Notes under the pieces: generated by a model | Seen by the model: the letters and a program-made list of their open reading frames with translations, nothing else | Databases searched by the model: none | Told to the model about the DNA's origin: nothing | Made by a program: the position numbers and the translations under genes | DNA from: Blasia pusilla | Lineage: Eukaryota; Marchantiophyta; Marchantiopsida; Blasiales | Direction: 5' to 3' | NCBI GenBank assembly: GCA_050084515.1 | Contig: CM114272.1 | Location: forward strand, 2,976,001 to 3,040,000 | DNA length: 64,000 nt | Shown here: positions 1 to 10,962 of the stretch, piece by piece | Position numbering within the stretch: the stretch's first letter is position 1 | How the letters are laid out: each line of letters begins with the position of its first letter

Positions 1-957
1 CACCACATGACTGCGGGTGAAATTAATAAGTTGCGCCTGCAACACAGATCAAATTTTGGTGGATCTACTTTCCGTGGATGTCTAAAAGAGGTATGAATGA
101 GCATAATGGTCGTTAGTCACAGACTCGTTGCTCTAGTAGCTGTGTTTCTGCACACAGTTGGGAGTAAGATGGACTTGCTTGCTTGGGGTAAACTGCCAGA
201 AAATTAATTCATGATATCAAAATTCGAAAACTTAGATCGGATTCACTTACATCTGTCTTCTGAGTTGACATGTTTGAAATCCATCCTTTTTATTGACGAC
301 CGACTTCTTCAGCTTCAGCGCGAATCACATTTGCGTGTTTGGCAATCCGATTGGATTGCTCCCAAAGCTCCTCACTTGGATTGTACCCCCTCTTATCTTC
401 GGGTTCTTCGATCTTTTTTTCCTCTGCTCGTTTTCCTACATCTGCAGCGATAGATCCAATATTGTACTCCAAACCTTTTTCGTTCAACAGGGTCTCCATA
501 TCACATCTGACAACTCAAAATGAGATTGGTGACTTTTAGTTCTTCAGTCAGTCATCCAAGCGAAGAACGCACATTCATAAGCAAGTAAGGACTTGAAGCA
601 GTCAAGTAGTACCCATGACAAGTAAGTGACTAGTGAAGATGTACATAAACTAGTGACTTTAAGGAAAGCAAGGCATATAAATAAAGTTTGGGATTTCTCC
701 ATACATATAAAAATAGACTTGTGGGATGCTCAGCTGCTCCGTTAAGATTACCTCCCATACTCAATTCTCAAACTATAACAGAGTTATTTTTAATTAATTT
801 CAACACATCTTTTTCCTCATACAAAGGACACCAGTTTACAAAATGAACAGGTTCTCTCCAATAGATTTTCATATTGCATGATGCTGATGGTGTTACATGT
901 GTCGGTATTTTCAGAAAGTAGGAATCTTTTCGAGAACACCACTCCTTGGGCGCCAGG
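1..957. other. Intergenic, no recognised gene
   Basis: No ORF here resembles a known family. The most protein-like reading is a 69-codon, charged minus-strand frame at 290-499, which has no relatives I recognise and no visible start context. It is not annotated as a gene. Confidence 0.5.
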
Positions 958-1600
958 CATTTTCCTCTCATGGGTGATGATGGAGCAGATCGGATAGCTC
1001 ATAATAGACCTCGTATTGGGAACCGTACTGCGTTGTGATGGGCACGAGAAAATCGAGGCATGCTGGCCCATGCTCTAGCCGCGGATACAGAGCTCAGCTT
1101 AATCTTAGAGTTGGTCTGGAGGATCATGTCCTATTTCACATGATGTATAAGAACACGGTATCTTTCAATAAAATCCACTTTATTATAAAAACCAACAAAC
1201 CTCAAAACCATCAAAACCAACAAACCTCAAAAGAGTAGAGAAAGAAATTGCAAGTAAGTTTCGAGGTCTTTAATAGCGTATCCAGCATTAAATTTGTCTT
1301 CCGGGGTAGTTGAGTGGTCGCTATGCATGGGACTGGGCTCCCATGACGTTGCGCGCTCTTGTCAGGTCTCATCCGGTGCATGCGACGGATCTAGGAATAC
1401 AACTGACTTTATTCGAGAGTCTACTTAGTTTTGTGACTACTAAATATAGCCCACATTCTCAGACGCTATAGTTTTATTGGCACAAATATCGGCGGTGGAC
1501 TCTACTAAGTCGAAAAGAAAACGTTGCGGCATCTTTTCGTCTCTTTCGAAAACTACAGCGACGCAGCGTATGTTCGTGTGGAGTGAGTTATTTTGTCATG
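958..1600. repeat. Diverged repeat, copy 1
   Basis: This stretch is alignable by eye with 6425-6890. Shared landmarks are a block around GAGGCATGCTGGCCCATGC (1055 and 6467 regions) and, downstream, CCCATGACGTTG followed by a matching GGATCTAGGAATA / AGATCTAGAAATA block and similar spacing. Both copies are non-coding. It may be a degraded element or an old segmental duplication around the dirigent locus. Confidence 0.55.
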
Positions 1601-4079
1601 GATATCTTTGAAATGAGAGCCCTAACTTTGTATTCCAGTTTCAGCAGTTGCGGCTGCAACGAAATCAGCGAGACCTCCAAAACTAAGTAAGCGGCAATAT
1701 CGCGCACCATTTTGAAAACCAGTTTGGAAATGAAGGCTGACGATTAAAATTCCTAAGATGACTTCCAGGAGCTCAGTTCATCGGGGGATGGGAATGACGA
1801 GGGCTAGCGTTCACGATCATAGTGGATTCTAAATAAGAAACCAGATAGTCCACGATCGGTGAGTGCATTGAAACCGTCCACCACTACTGGAGAGACAATC
1901 GCAAGAGATTCAGAATTTGGCTTCACTTTTCGCTGTTTTGTATTCTGGTAGCTGAAGATCCGACCACTTTTATGTGAGACAACCGTGGAGGTTGGGAGCT
2001 GCAATATTGTGAGACGTAATTGTTCAAGAAAGGCTTGGTTATATGTCCGTTGAGTATTTGTAAACCAGAAGGAGTGAAGGCTACGCTCTGAGAGCAAGCG
2101 GACCATGAGGACAAAGTTTTGCGTTTAGTTACAATGATAGATATCTAGACGGAAATCGATATGCCATCTGAGTGGTGCCTAGCGAGCTCGAAACGGTTAT
2201 GGAGAGCTGTGAGTTCCAGGGGAAGATCGATACCAGTCATACATGAAATGATTGAAGCACACGTGGGAGCAACCAGCTCACGGAGAAACGATCCTATCAC
2301 TATTTCTACATTTAGTCATTTGACTATCTCTATCTTCAGTCACTGGACGCGGCGAAACGAGCCGACCACTATCTCCGCAGTTCACTTATTTTCCCTTGCG
2401 AAAGTTTGCGATGTCTATCTTCTCAGGTTAGTTCCTTTACGCGGCGAAACGTTGCGATCACCGGCGTCGGAGTACCATGTCGGAAACGCTGGGGAAAAAG
2501 CATAGTATTGACAGCCAATAAAGGCTGTCGATACTATACCAATAATGCCATTTAAAGTGCCTACATCACATTCCAGACGTGGTTGGGATACTTGGGTGTG
2601 GTAACCTCCGGCATTTTCACAAAATTCCCGAGCATCCCGAGCAGAATGAGATCTGTTCGGAACACACGCAAATCATAATTACGTCCTATACGAAGAAAGT
2701 TAACTGAGTTTTTATGAAATACTATACCATAAATACCATCATTCAAAGTTGATTAGAAGGTTTAATATAAATCGTGCTACTGAAAATGGTTACTATAGTT
2801 AAAAATAAACATTTTTATTCTAATTTTTGGGTTGGATAGAAATTAATGAATTAATATTTCTTAATGAATTAATATTAATAAATGGTACATGAATGATGAA
2901 ACCCCAAAAGATGGGGTCTATAGTTCACAACAATGTCCGGGAGAACCGGGTTACGTGTTTAGCTCGCCGGTAGAATTAAGGTTTGTATTCGTATGTGTTT
3001 AGCCTTTGAAAATTGCCGAGACCGGAAATGTACCGGTTGTCACGAGGAAACTCCCCGGACCCTTCGTTCACAATACGAAGTTATTCGTAATGACTTCAGG
3101 GGAACGGAGGGGGTTTTCTTTGGTCGGACATTGTTTTTAGTCATCCGGTCGGGTCCTTAACGGTAGAAAACATCTAAAAAAAAGTCAAGCCGGTGCATAC
3201 TTAAAATACCTAATAATAACTAACCTGACACATCTCCGAAGACGGCCGATATTTATACGATTCAAGTAGGTCGGCTGAAAGTCTAACCCTGAAGCCTAGG
3301 GAACCGCAAAGTAAAGGCCGCGAAGAGTAGCTATACGTTTATGGAGAGTATAAATGAGTAATTAAAATCAATAAATTAATTATAATTATAATTTATACAT
3401 TTTTTAAAACACCTCTTGGCACGTCCCTTTCAAAATAGGATCATCTTTTCGACTAGCTTCTTCCCAAACATCGACTCAATCGTCCCCTACTAAAAGATTA
3501 GGTTAATCGCCCCCGGTTTAGGGACCCTGGACTGGACCGGTGGTAACGGGTAGAACGGTACCTCCCAACCGCCGGTCCTTATGTGTGGTGAGGGCAAATA
3601 AACCCGGTTGAACCGTCTTTGACGCAAGCATCATGAAATGAGGAGTCCGTAATGCGGAGAGACATGACATTGAAACAACTTGGGGAGATCCTGGTTTCCG
3701 CATCTTGGAGCGCATGAGTAGGAGCCATTTGCATAGAAAGGAGGCGATCCATTAGAGCAAACATGGCGATGGCGCTCTGAACATGGCGCAGAGCTTAGTT
3801 GAGAGCACAGCTTGGGACCGTCGCTCACGTCTGTGGTTTCGGAGGATCCAATCCAACTTCAATATTTTGGAGTTGGACTGGATTGCGTTTCCTCTCAGCT
3901 AGATTTAAGCGGGATTGGAGACTACGCAAGTAGAGAGTCCGTAGCATCCAAGCGTAACCCCTTGACCCAACTTGACCTTACGCCTTCTCATGCCAGACAG
4001 TAGCCGGTGCGGGGCTAGATCAAGATGTGGCAATTCAAAGTGGGGGGCGATTGAGGTGCGCGTTCGTCGGAGTCGATGT
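1601..4079. other. Intergenic, no recognised gene
   Basis: No convincing coding sequence. The short ORFs around 1804-2505 and 3518-4003 overlap one another on both strands and look like chance frames. The stretch includes the hairpin at 2502-2537 and an AT-rich section near 2760-2890 with a repeated TTAATGAATTAATAT unit. Confidence 0.5.
2502..2537. repeat. Short inverted repeat (hairpin)
   Basis: Two 15-nt arms (2502-2516 and 2523-2537) pair with one mismatch around a 6-nt loop, AATAAA. No T-run follows, so it is not a terminator type. It could be the end of a small inverted-repeat element. Confidence 0.5.
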
Positions 4080-4640
4080 TTGACGCATCGCCATATAGGC
4101 TCTTTGTGTGGATCGCGGATATGATATCACTCCGGCACTCCCCACCAGTTATCTAGCGATTATCCCATCATTAAATTGAAAGCCAAGTTTGGACATCAAA
4201 CGTACATCCCCAGTACAATATCTGGCAGCAATATCACAGAATAGGTACTCTACTCAAACGACCGACCGCACAAACTAATCGTAAACGAAGTAGGATACCG
4301 TGATTCAATCTTTGAAGATTTTCTACATTCTAACTTCAAGGTCTATGATGACCAAGGTTACCGCAATGACTAGCTGATCATGAGGACTTGTAATCATGAC
4401 CAATTCAGAACGGGAAACAGTGACAATGAGATTCGTGAATTCTATTTTCACTGGGGCTGATGGAGCACACAACACCGTATACATACATAGCTTGACACCA
4501 ACCATGTATAACTTCACAGCTGATTTGTCCCACTCATCTAGCTGATGTACTTACCCAACTATCAATTGAGCTAGCTGATGTACTTACCCAACTGTCAATT
4601 GAACTATCTCAACTTCCAACACCTGGGAACTTTCTTGACA
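4080..4640. repeat. Duplicated flank of the dirigent locus, copy 1
   Basis: This copy aligns in order with 4720-5140. Shared blocks include the CCCATnATTAA-AAGCC region (4166 and 4781), GATGACCAATT-AGAAC (4397 and 4909) and CATATACATACATAGCTTGA with variants (4480 and 5012). The order and spacing suggest an old tandem duplication of sequence downstream of the minus-strand dirigent gene. Confidence 0.55.
4538..4603. repeat. 33-bp tandem duplication
   Basis: Two adjacent 33-bp units (4538-4570 and 4571-4603) differ at two positions. Each begins CTAGCTGATGTACTTACCCA. The pair lies inside the larger flank duplication and is absent from its second copy, so it is a later local event. Confidence 0.85.
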
Positions 4641-4719
4641 ATTTAAAGTGCAAGTGAATCTAAGTATACGCGTCGCTATATCAGAGTTCATCAGCTGTAT
4701 TTGTGGATGGTTCGGTGCC

Positions 4720-5140
4720 AGATTTGATATCACTCTCGCATGGCGTTCACCAGGGAATGCGATCCGGTAGTCTGGATCCCATTATTAAGCTCAAAGCCTA
4801 GTTTTGATATCATGCCCAGATCCCCAATCAGTCACTTTTCCTACTCAGGTCGATGTCAAGACGTTCTAGTTTCCAGAATGACTGGCTGATGATGAGAAAA
4901 AGCATTGATGACCAATTAAGAACCAGATCCAATTAAAAAAATTTATTTCCAACAGGAAAAAGCTTCGAGGAGAGCTACTTTCTTGAGCTCAAGGAAAGGA
5001 GTACACAACGCCATATACATACATAGCTTGATACCAAGCTATGTCACAGGAATCTGCAGAGGGAAAAGACTGATGTGATGCTGATGCTTCCAACTGCAAG
5101 TTCACCTATCTCAACCGGCAACGCCCTGGAAACGGCACGC
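4720..5140. repeat. Duplicated flank of the dirigent locus, copy 2
   Basis: Partner of 4080-4640, described there. It ends about 100 bp before the stop codon of the minus-strand dirigent-like gene, so it lies in that gene's 3' flank or 3' UTR. Confidence 0.55.
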
Positions 5141-5245
5141 GGAACCAGGTAGCATAATAGCTTGAGAAGTTTAAACTCAGAACGAGTCACACATCAGCCA
5201 GGTGCTCCTTGGATCCATCACGCGTTCAAGGTCGCCTTGGACGAT

Positions 5246-5800
5246 CTAGAGGGATTGAGATTCCTCGCGAACCTGGATGTTCGCGGTCAACCTGTAAGTG
5301 CCCCTCTCAACCCTCTCGTATGTCACGACGCCGCGAGCACCGGCAAGTTCTTTGGTTCCACCGACGATGGCGAGCTCCTGGTTCCTCCCTTCCTGACCGT
5401 GACGTCTGTTCCACACACCTCTGAGGTGGAGCTGAGCGTTGGCAAATTGCCTCTCCTCGTTGATCTCGGCGCTCTGGCGGAACTTGATGGTGGCAACCTT
5501 CTCCACCTGATTGTTGTTGATGTAGAAGTACAGACCGCTCACATCGGCGATGCGCTTCGAGCTGGAATCCTTTTCCTCGGTCACCCTATTCGAGAACACT
5601 ATTCCCCTGCCTCGGTTCTCGTCCCTGTCGGAGCTGAGGCGCTCACTGGATTCAGGTCCGAACACATCCAAATCATTCTCGCTGGACTCGTGCTCGAAGA
5701 TCTCCAAACGGAGGTTCTCGTTTCTGTTGGCCTGTATCAAACAGACGCTGGCCAGCAGAATGCAGCCGGCAAGAGCCAAGAGTATGTCACTGCGGGCCAT
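5246..5800 (-). CDS. Dirigent-like secreted protein
   Basis: The protein has 184 residues if started at the ATG at 5798-5800. The open frame extends 22 codons further upstream, but this start begins MARSD and opens directly into a hydrophobic signal peptide (about residues 1-24, ending LIQA). The paralog at 10070 supports the same start. The rest reads as a dirigent domain: a beta strand with GLYFYINNN, then LHLRGVW, then ELAIVGGTKELAGARG, which corresponds to the family's REMPVVGGTG-FRFARG signature. Dirigent proteins are extracellular beta-barrels that steer coupling of phenoxy radicals in lignan or lignin synthesis. Which reaction this one guides cannot be told. It appears to be a single intact exon. 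The allene-oxide-cyclase-like barrel fold is the main alternative. Confidence 0.72.
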   Translation of the reverse strand: MARSDILLALAGCILLASVCLIQANRNENLRLEIFEHESSENDLDVFGPESSERLSSDRDENRGRGIVFSNRVTEEKDSSSKRIADVSGLYFYINNNQVEKVATIKFRQSAEINEERQFANAQLHLRGVWNRRHGQEGRNQELAIVGGTKELAGARGVVTYERVERGTYRLTANIQVREESQSL

Positions 5801-6194
5801 GGTTACAGATTCTTGTTGTACAAATTTCAGATGCTGCAAGAATCCACGCAAAATTGTAAGGATCATACTACCATTCCACGATCCAGATGGGAAATCTCAA
5901 CATGTACAAGTCATCTTTGTTCATTTACACAGCACGCTTTGGAACCACGAAGAGAATATACGTGATCCTATCGAGTAAATATATCTGAAACACTATGCGT
6001 AATGTTGTAGGTCATGGGAGCCAATCACTTGGAGCGACGAAGAAAACCCCTGCAGTCCACTACTAGTTAAGACATTTGTTAAGATGAAACGAGGCGGAAA
6101 GGAGACGAGAGAGAGCTCACTTTACCAAGTGTTGGATCTAGACAATTCTTAGAAGATGTCGTAGGTTCCGTGAAATACAACTCAGCGTGTGGGC

Positions 6195-6202
6195 TATTTA
6201 TA
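6195..6202 (-). promoter_or_regulatory. TATA box of the minus dirigent-like gene
   Basis: TATAAATA on the minus strand, about 395 nt before the ATG at 5800. The plus-strand paralog has TATAAATAG about 365 nt before its ATG. The shared distance suggests both genes have a long leader of about 330-360 nt, possibly with an unseen 5'-UTR intron. Confidence 0.6.
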
Positions 6203-6263
6203 CCGCAGAATTCTGAGCCAGGCCGATTTACTTTCCGAAAATTCTGAAGGAATCACAACTTCC

Positions 6264-6367
6264 TCATGCAAAGTAAGAAGATATTCCGCAGAGTAGTGAT
6301 GTAGCACGTGGAATATCTCAGAACTCCGGAATCAAAACCTGTTCATGCAAAGTACGAAGTTATTCCG
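6264..6367. repeat. Promoter direct repeats
   Basis: Two 25-bp copies at 6264-6288 and 6343-6367 share TCATGCAAAGTA and GAAG-TATTCCG with two mismatches. They lie upstream of the TATA box at 6195-6202, where a transcription factor site would be expected. The binding factor is unknown. Confidence 0.6.
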
Positions 6368-6424
6368 TAAAGGTGTTGGTGGTGACGGAGTGGATGAAAT
6401 AGCTGAGAAGACAAGACGCACTGG

Positions 6425-6890
6425 TTAGCATCCAAACCCGTACTGTGCTGTGAGGGGTGCAGGAGATGAGGCATGCTGGCCCATGCCTGTGCATCTATGC
6501 CTGCCAGAGTCTTGTAACCTCAAATTCCAGATTAGGAAGGAGAAGTTCTAGGATCTCATCCTTTTGTTCATCCCGCTCTCACTGATTTACAGAGAAAAGC
6601 TAAATTGGGATATTTAACGATAAATTTTGTTTTAAATATATTACAATATTAGTTGAAAGCTTTCAGGTCGTTGGGAGCGTATTCTCAAAAACCATTCGGT
6701 GGCAGTTGAGTAATTTTGTAAGAGTAAGAGAAATCGACCTGGACGCCCATGACGTTGAGATCTGGTGTTAGTAGCTACACGTGCATACGGTAGATCTAGA
6801 AATAGGAGTGACTGTCTACTCTGTTCAATGACCTCTAAATTTAGCTGACATACTCGGAATCTAAAGTTTTCATTTGCGCGGATCCTTTTG
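6425..6890. repeat. Diverged repeat, copy 2
   Basis: Partner of 958-1600. It shares the GAGGCATGCTGGCCCATGC block near 6467 and the CCCATGACGTTGAG ... GGTAGATCTAGAAATAGGAG block near 6750-6805. It is non-coding and lies beyond the promoter of the minus-strand dirigent-like gene. Confidence 0.55.
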
Positions 6891-8005
6891 GTAAGAAATT
6901 GTCCGTCTTTCCCAAGCTGGAGAAAGAAAGTACAGCGTAGGTACGTGAAGTGACACTTGCGATTGTGGATGGGCATTATTTGAACTACTTGCCCGAACTG
7001 AGGAAAGTATTCGGTTATTGATATGTAGAATGTGAATTCTAGGCGACGAGTTCTTATGCCCAGGAAGGATGAGTCTCAGCGTCCACAATCAATTTGATGA
7101 GACGCTGAGACTAATCCTTTCAGGGTCGGCGCTTACAGAGGGGTGTGGTTACTCCTGAAATTTTCTACATGGACATTGGCATTCATAAAACCTTCGTTAC
7201 ACTTTCAAGCGCGCTTATCCCGCGGAAAGTGCGCTTGGAAGCTGACGAGTGCTCAATTAGAGCCCTAAAACTTGCATCTGCTGAAGTCTTTGCGTTTGCT
7301 ACTTGCATCTAGAGCAGAGTTCTAGTATTCAGAGTTGTGGCTATGGTAATCTCATATTCCGAAAGCATTGCGTGCGGTACTTGCACCTTGTGGAGATTTT
7401 CGTTATGCCAAGATAACTTTGTCGAACACTTTTGAAAAATGTGAATCAAGCAAATAAGTATTCGAAGCACGAGAGCCATGCCAAGAGCTGCGCCGTAGAC
7501 TTGTCGAAGAGGAAATTAATCGAAGTACCTTTCAAATATTTCCAATATGTGCGGTTTAGTTCTCTAGAGTGGCAAATCAATCCGCAGACAGGAAATACAA
7601 AGCACGCACGGAAGCAATATATTCCGCTTGCCACTTTTCCGTCTTCTTAGATTCTACATGCCCCAAAAATGACCGGAATGAGATCTAGTACGTGTGTTCT
7701 CTCTATGATTGTGCATTCAAGATATTGGCATCTTCAGTCAAATGTTGAGTAAGCAAGTTCACAGAAGACTCGACCAAAATCACGTCACGGGTCACGGGAA
7801 AGTTCCCTATAACATCGTCCATAAATTGAACGCATGAATTTGAAGGTAGTTGATGACATTGAGGCATTTATTAATACGTTCATTAATCTACAATTACGGC
7901 CAGGCATGCAGTACCGGGTGACTCCAACGTCTAAAGCATGCGTCTACGTTAAAATAAGGTTTATATTCCTCTTTCTACGTTGTAACCAGAAGAGTCACGT
8001 TCTAC
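6891..8005. other. Intergenic, no recognised gene
   Basis: Only short unsupported ORFs. No repeats, RNA genes or transposon domains recognised. Confidence 0.45.
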
Positions 8006-8170
8006 CCCCGCCGCTCGTGTTTTCTGCTTTCGTTCTCGGATGCGAGGCTTATGATCCCGAGGTTACAACTGATTTCTTCGTTTCACCGGGACAGACGTGA
8101 ACGGGAAATTCTACGCACATAAGCTAAACGACGAACTTTTTCCTGGTATCCGTCCCATTGGACGTTTAGG
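8006..8170 (+). pseudogene. Germin-like protein N-terminal fragment, copy 1
   Basis: Translation gives the end of a hydrophobic leader, SAFVLG, then CEAYDPEVTTDFFVSPGQT. This corresponds to the start of mature germin-like proteins (A-x-DPDPLxDFxV). After a one-base frame change the next frame continues DVNGKFYAHKLNDELF, matching the following VNG segment of germins. There is no cupin metal-binding box downstream, so only the N-terminal exon survives. Germin-like proteins are apoplastic manganese proteins with oxidase or dismutase activity. The assignment rests on a short conserved stretch. Confidence 0.5.
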
Positions 8171-8211
8171 ACGCCTGACCGGCGCAATCACATTCTACCG
8201 TCAGCATTCCT

Positions 8212-8330
8212 GCTCCTCTCTGCTTTCGTTCTCGGAGGCCATGCTTATGATCCCGACCCCTTGACCGATTTCCTCGTCCCACCGGGACAGCCATAGACGG
8301 CCAACTCATCACTAACTCCGACGCGCGGCA
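8212..8330 (+). pseudogene. Germin-like protein N-terminal fragment, copy 2
   Basis: A second copy about 194 bp downstream reads SAFVLGGHAYDPDPLTDFLV and then PPGQ, followed by a shifted frame with AIDGQLITNSD. It is closer to the germin consensus (YDPDPLxDF) than copy 1. Both copies change frame at the same place, just after PGQ. That implies either a shared ancestral frameshift before duplication or a lost splice junction. No cupin domain follows. Confidence 0.5.
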
Positions 8331-9424
8331 CGTCTTTAGGCAAACAACGAACAGTCTTTAGGTGTGAGTCCCACTTGGCGAGAGGGATTTCGAGGCATCT
8401 GCCGGAATCTGAGTATATCCTGCCGTGATCGACGCTTCTCACGTCTTTCTCGAGTGTCGACCTAGTGAAGTCCAGGATGTCATGAAACGTAGTTTGGATG
8501 TAAACTCATTAACGATACCAACCCCGTGCCGAAGTTGTGAATGCAGTCGATGCGACGTAGGTACAGTTATTTGGAAAAAGGTCAGATGATCAGATCATTT
8601 AGTGTACGGTAACTAAATAAAGTGGTTAATCTGTTAATATTTGATTGGCTGCGAAACCTTCCGAAAGTGCTAACAGTTAGGAGTGGGTTTGGTTTCGCTA
8701 TTTTCGTACGCTCTGAAGGTGACAGTATTAGCAGCAAGGATAAAACGGAAACCGTCTTTATTACTGTGAAAATTAATGACGTGGACAGGTGCTTGAGATT
8801 GACTAATCGGTGTCATTGGACTCGTGAGAACTATATTCCTTTTCTGACATTACCTATGATTCCGTACTTCTTTTGATTTTTTTCTCGCGTGATACAAGGT
8901 TGGTAGTACCTTGGTACTACACGTACCCACCAATCGACACACCCGTTGTTAATCAAAGGTCTTCTGGTGGAAAGTATGATCTTAACTTAGGAAGAATCGT
9001 TGATAGGCCCCAAACTTTTTACTTGACCATATTTCCAGCATATCCCGCTATGAGGGATGTATCCATATACTATCGCAATGATATTATATTTTTGACTCGT
9101 GGAGTTGGTCCATATTAGCTATAACAGTGGAATGTAGACAGGTGCGGACATTTTAGGAGGTTAATATGAAGAACCTACTTTCCATCACACTTCCGTCTTA
9201 TTGTATACATCGTTCTCAAATTTTTATCCCCTTTCTTTTCGATTTCTTAATGAAGATTTTACGTAATGTATTTGAGTCAGTTTTCCTCATCCCCTCCCCC
9301 TCCGCTCGATTGCGAAGTCAGTTCCGAATAAAATCTGTTCTGGTCTGTGTCACGCTAATGTAACAAGTAAGTTCCTGATTGGCTTCAGATGAGATAACAC
9401 ATATGGAGATCAGCACTCTCAATT
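8331..9424. other. Intergenic, no recognised gene
   Basis: ORFs at 8622-8876 and 8873-9118 on the plus strand are short and match nothing I recognise. They are AT-rich and lack a credible start context. Nothing else is visible. Confidence 0.4.
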
Positions 9425-9585
9425 CTCAACTACTGCAAAACTAGGCCCAGGTACACCGTAACAAGTGCATGTTATCTACTGAAATAACCTATATATAGGC
9501 TGGCAACCTCAATCCTCTTGCATGCTTCACTACTGCAACTAAATAACGACCAGGTTCACTGTGCAAGTGCATGCTCTCTGCTGAG
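9425..9585. repeat. Promoter tandem duplication upstream of the plus dirigent-like gene
   Basis: Two copies about 102 bp apart (9425-9482 and 9527-9585) share CTACTGCAA, a CCAGGTnCACnGT block, CAAGTGCATG and CTnCTGA. The first copy is followed by a TATATATAG-like sequence at about 9489-9497. The arrangement suggests duplication of a promoter segment, possibly with an older TATA box. Confidence 0.55.
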
Positions 9586-9698
9586 CCGATCCATCCTCAC
9601 GAAGGCTTCCACATGTTATGCACGAACTTTCCTATTGGCTCACGTGAATTGCATGGGCAAGTCCTACCTCGGAATATTCGTACGCTGTCAATCTGGTT

Positions 9699-9707
9699 AT
9701 AAATAGC
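9699..9707 (+). promoter_or_regulatory. TATA box of the plus dirigent-like gene
   Basis: TATAAATAG, about 365 nt before the ATG at 10070. Its distance to the start matches the paralogous minus-strand gene (TATA at 6195-6202, ATG at 5800). Confidence 0.6.
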
Positions 9708-10069
9708 TCACCAGATGAGTTTGTTTTCCACCAATTCATCCAAGAGCTTCGAAGACAGTCCTTGGATAACCTTTCAGTGAGTGATCGTTGGATGGCTTTC
9801 GTGCTATTTTCATCGCACATGACTATTTCCTGTTTGCCTTCGTAGAGCTTAGGATTATAGCGATGGATTGGCTTGTCCAGATATGAGTTCTTGCTTTATT
9901 AGGTCATGCTCACGTTGTAGACTTGATTCTTTCCCTGCTCTGTACTAATTCTTCTAGGCTGATCAGGTTGATGTCATGACATGCACAACCGGTCTTGTTA
10001 AAGTCGGAGTCGCGTCCTTACGTATTCGTGGATTCTCGCAGGATTAAGCTCGTCTTCGCAGTTGTAACT

Positions 10070-10648
10070 ATGGCCCGAGGAAACATGCTCTCGATTTTGG
10101 CCGGCTGCATGCTGCTTGCCAGCATATGCCTGGTACAGGCAGACAGAAACCAGAACGTCCACTTCGAAATCTTCGAGCATGAGTCCAACCAAAACGAGTT
10201 GGAAGTGTTCGGACCCGAGTCAAGCGGGCGCCTACGCATGTTCGCCGACAGGGATAACAACCGAGGCAAGGGATTCGTGTACTCTAACAGGGTGACCCAG
10301 GAGCAGGATTCCGACCGTGAGTCCGACCGTGAGTCCGAGCGCATCGCTGATGTCAGTGGACTGTACTTCTACATCAACAACAACCAGGCTGAGCGGGTTT
10401 CCACCATTAACTTCCGTGAGAACGCTGAGATCAACGAAGACAGGAGATTTGCCAACGCCCAGCTCCACCTCAGGGGTGTGTGGAACGGTGGTCGCGGTCA
10501 GGAAAGCAGGAGGCAGGAGCTTGCCATCGTCGGTGGAACCCGAGGACTTGCCGGTGCTCGCGGTGTCGTGAGGTACGAGAGGCTCGAGAAGAACACTTAC
10601 AGGGTTACCGGTGACTTCCAAGTCCGCGAGGAATCCCAGTCCTTCTAG
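10070..10648 (+). CDS. Dirigent-like secreted protein (paralog)
   Basis: The protein has 192 residues from the ATG at 10070. The frame is open 25 codons further upstream, but the MARGN start and signal peptide (about residues 1-24, ending LVQA) align with the paralog at 5246-5800. The two proteins are closely similar throughout: FEHES, VFGPESS, IADVSGLYFYINNNQ, LHLRGVW, ELAIVGGT and the C-terminal VREESQS. The ELAIVGGTRGLAGARG stretch is the dirigent signature, so an apoplastic role in directing radical coupling or a related cyclisation is expected from the family. This copy has an eight-residue acidic/basic insert, SDRESDRE, made by a 12-bp tandem expansion. The gene is intact, with a polyadenylation signal 310 nt after the stop. 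Confidence 0.72.
   Translation: MARGNMLSILAGCMLLASICLVQADRNQNVHFEIFEHESNQNELEVFGPESSGRLRMFADRDNNRGKGFVYSNRVTQEQDSDRESDRESERIADVSGLYFYINNNQAERVSTINFRENAEINEDRRFANAQLHLRGVWNGGRGQESRRQELAIVGGTRGLAGARGVVRYERLEKNTYRVTGDFQVREESQSF
10309..10344 (+). repeat. In-frame 12-bp coding microrepeat
   Basis: Three consecutive 12-bp units, TTCCGACCGTGA, GTCCGACCGTGA and GTCCGAGCGCAT, encode the S-D-R-E repeats of the dirigent-like protein. The paralog at 5246-5800 lacks the extra units, so the tract grew after duplication without breaking the frame. Confidence 0.85.
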
Positions 10649-10956
10649 ATCTTTCAACTGACGCGCTCAAGAACTAGCTTGGTAGATCGAGGGAGTAGCG
10701 CGTTAGACTCATTTAGAGTCAGATGCTCAAGATGTGTGAGTCGATGGTAACTGGAACATGAGCATGAGCCTTGATTCGGTAACTGGAACATGAGCTTGAG
10801 CCTCGATTCGGTGGGTTGTGCGAATAGTTCACATTCCAAAGAAAGTTGAGAGCGGTGGTTATTGAGAGAGAGCTTCGGATCGATACCGTTTGGCAGATTC
10901 GTGTGTATTGCTTCCTGAGAGTGACAGAAGAGCTTGGGAAGCTGTTGTCACTTGGA

Positions 10957-10962
10957 AATAAA
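10957..10962 (+). promoter_or_regulatory. Candidate polyadenylation signal
   Basis: AATAAA, 309 nt downstream of the stop codon of the plus-strand dirigent-like gene, within a GAAATAAAACTC context. It is the nearest canonical hexamer I see on that strand. Confidence 0.4.

Noticed and set aside
1301-1390. tRNA-like A and B boxes (TAGTTGAGTGG ... GGTCTCATCC)
   Set aside because: No cloverleaf, no proper T-arm, and the second repeat copy near 6700 does not preserve the A box. No tRNA gene is claimed.
5162-5965. 267-codon plus-strand ORF
   Set aside because: It is the antisense of the minus-strand dirigent-like gene, which has a signal peptide, family motifs and a paralog. The mirrored ORF at 10232-10657 is the same effect over the paralog.
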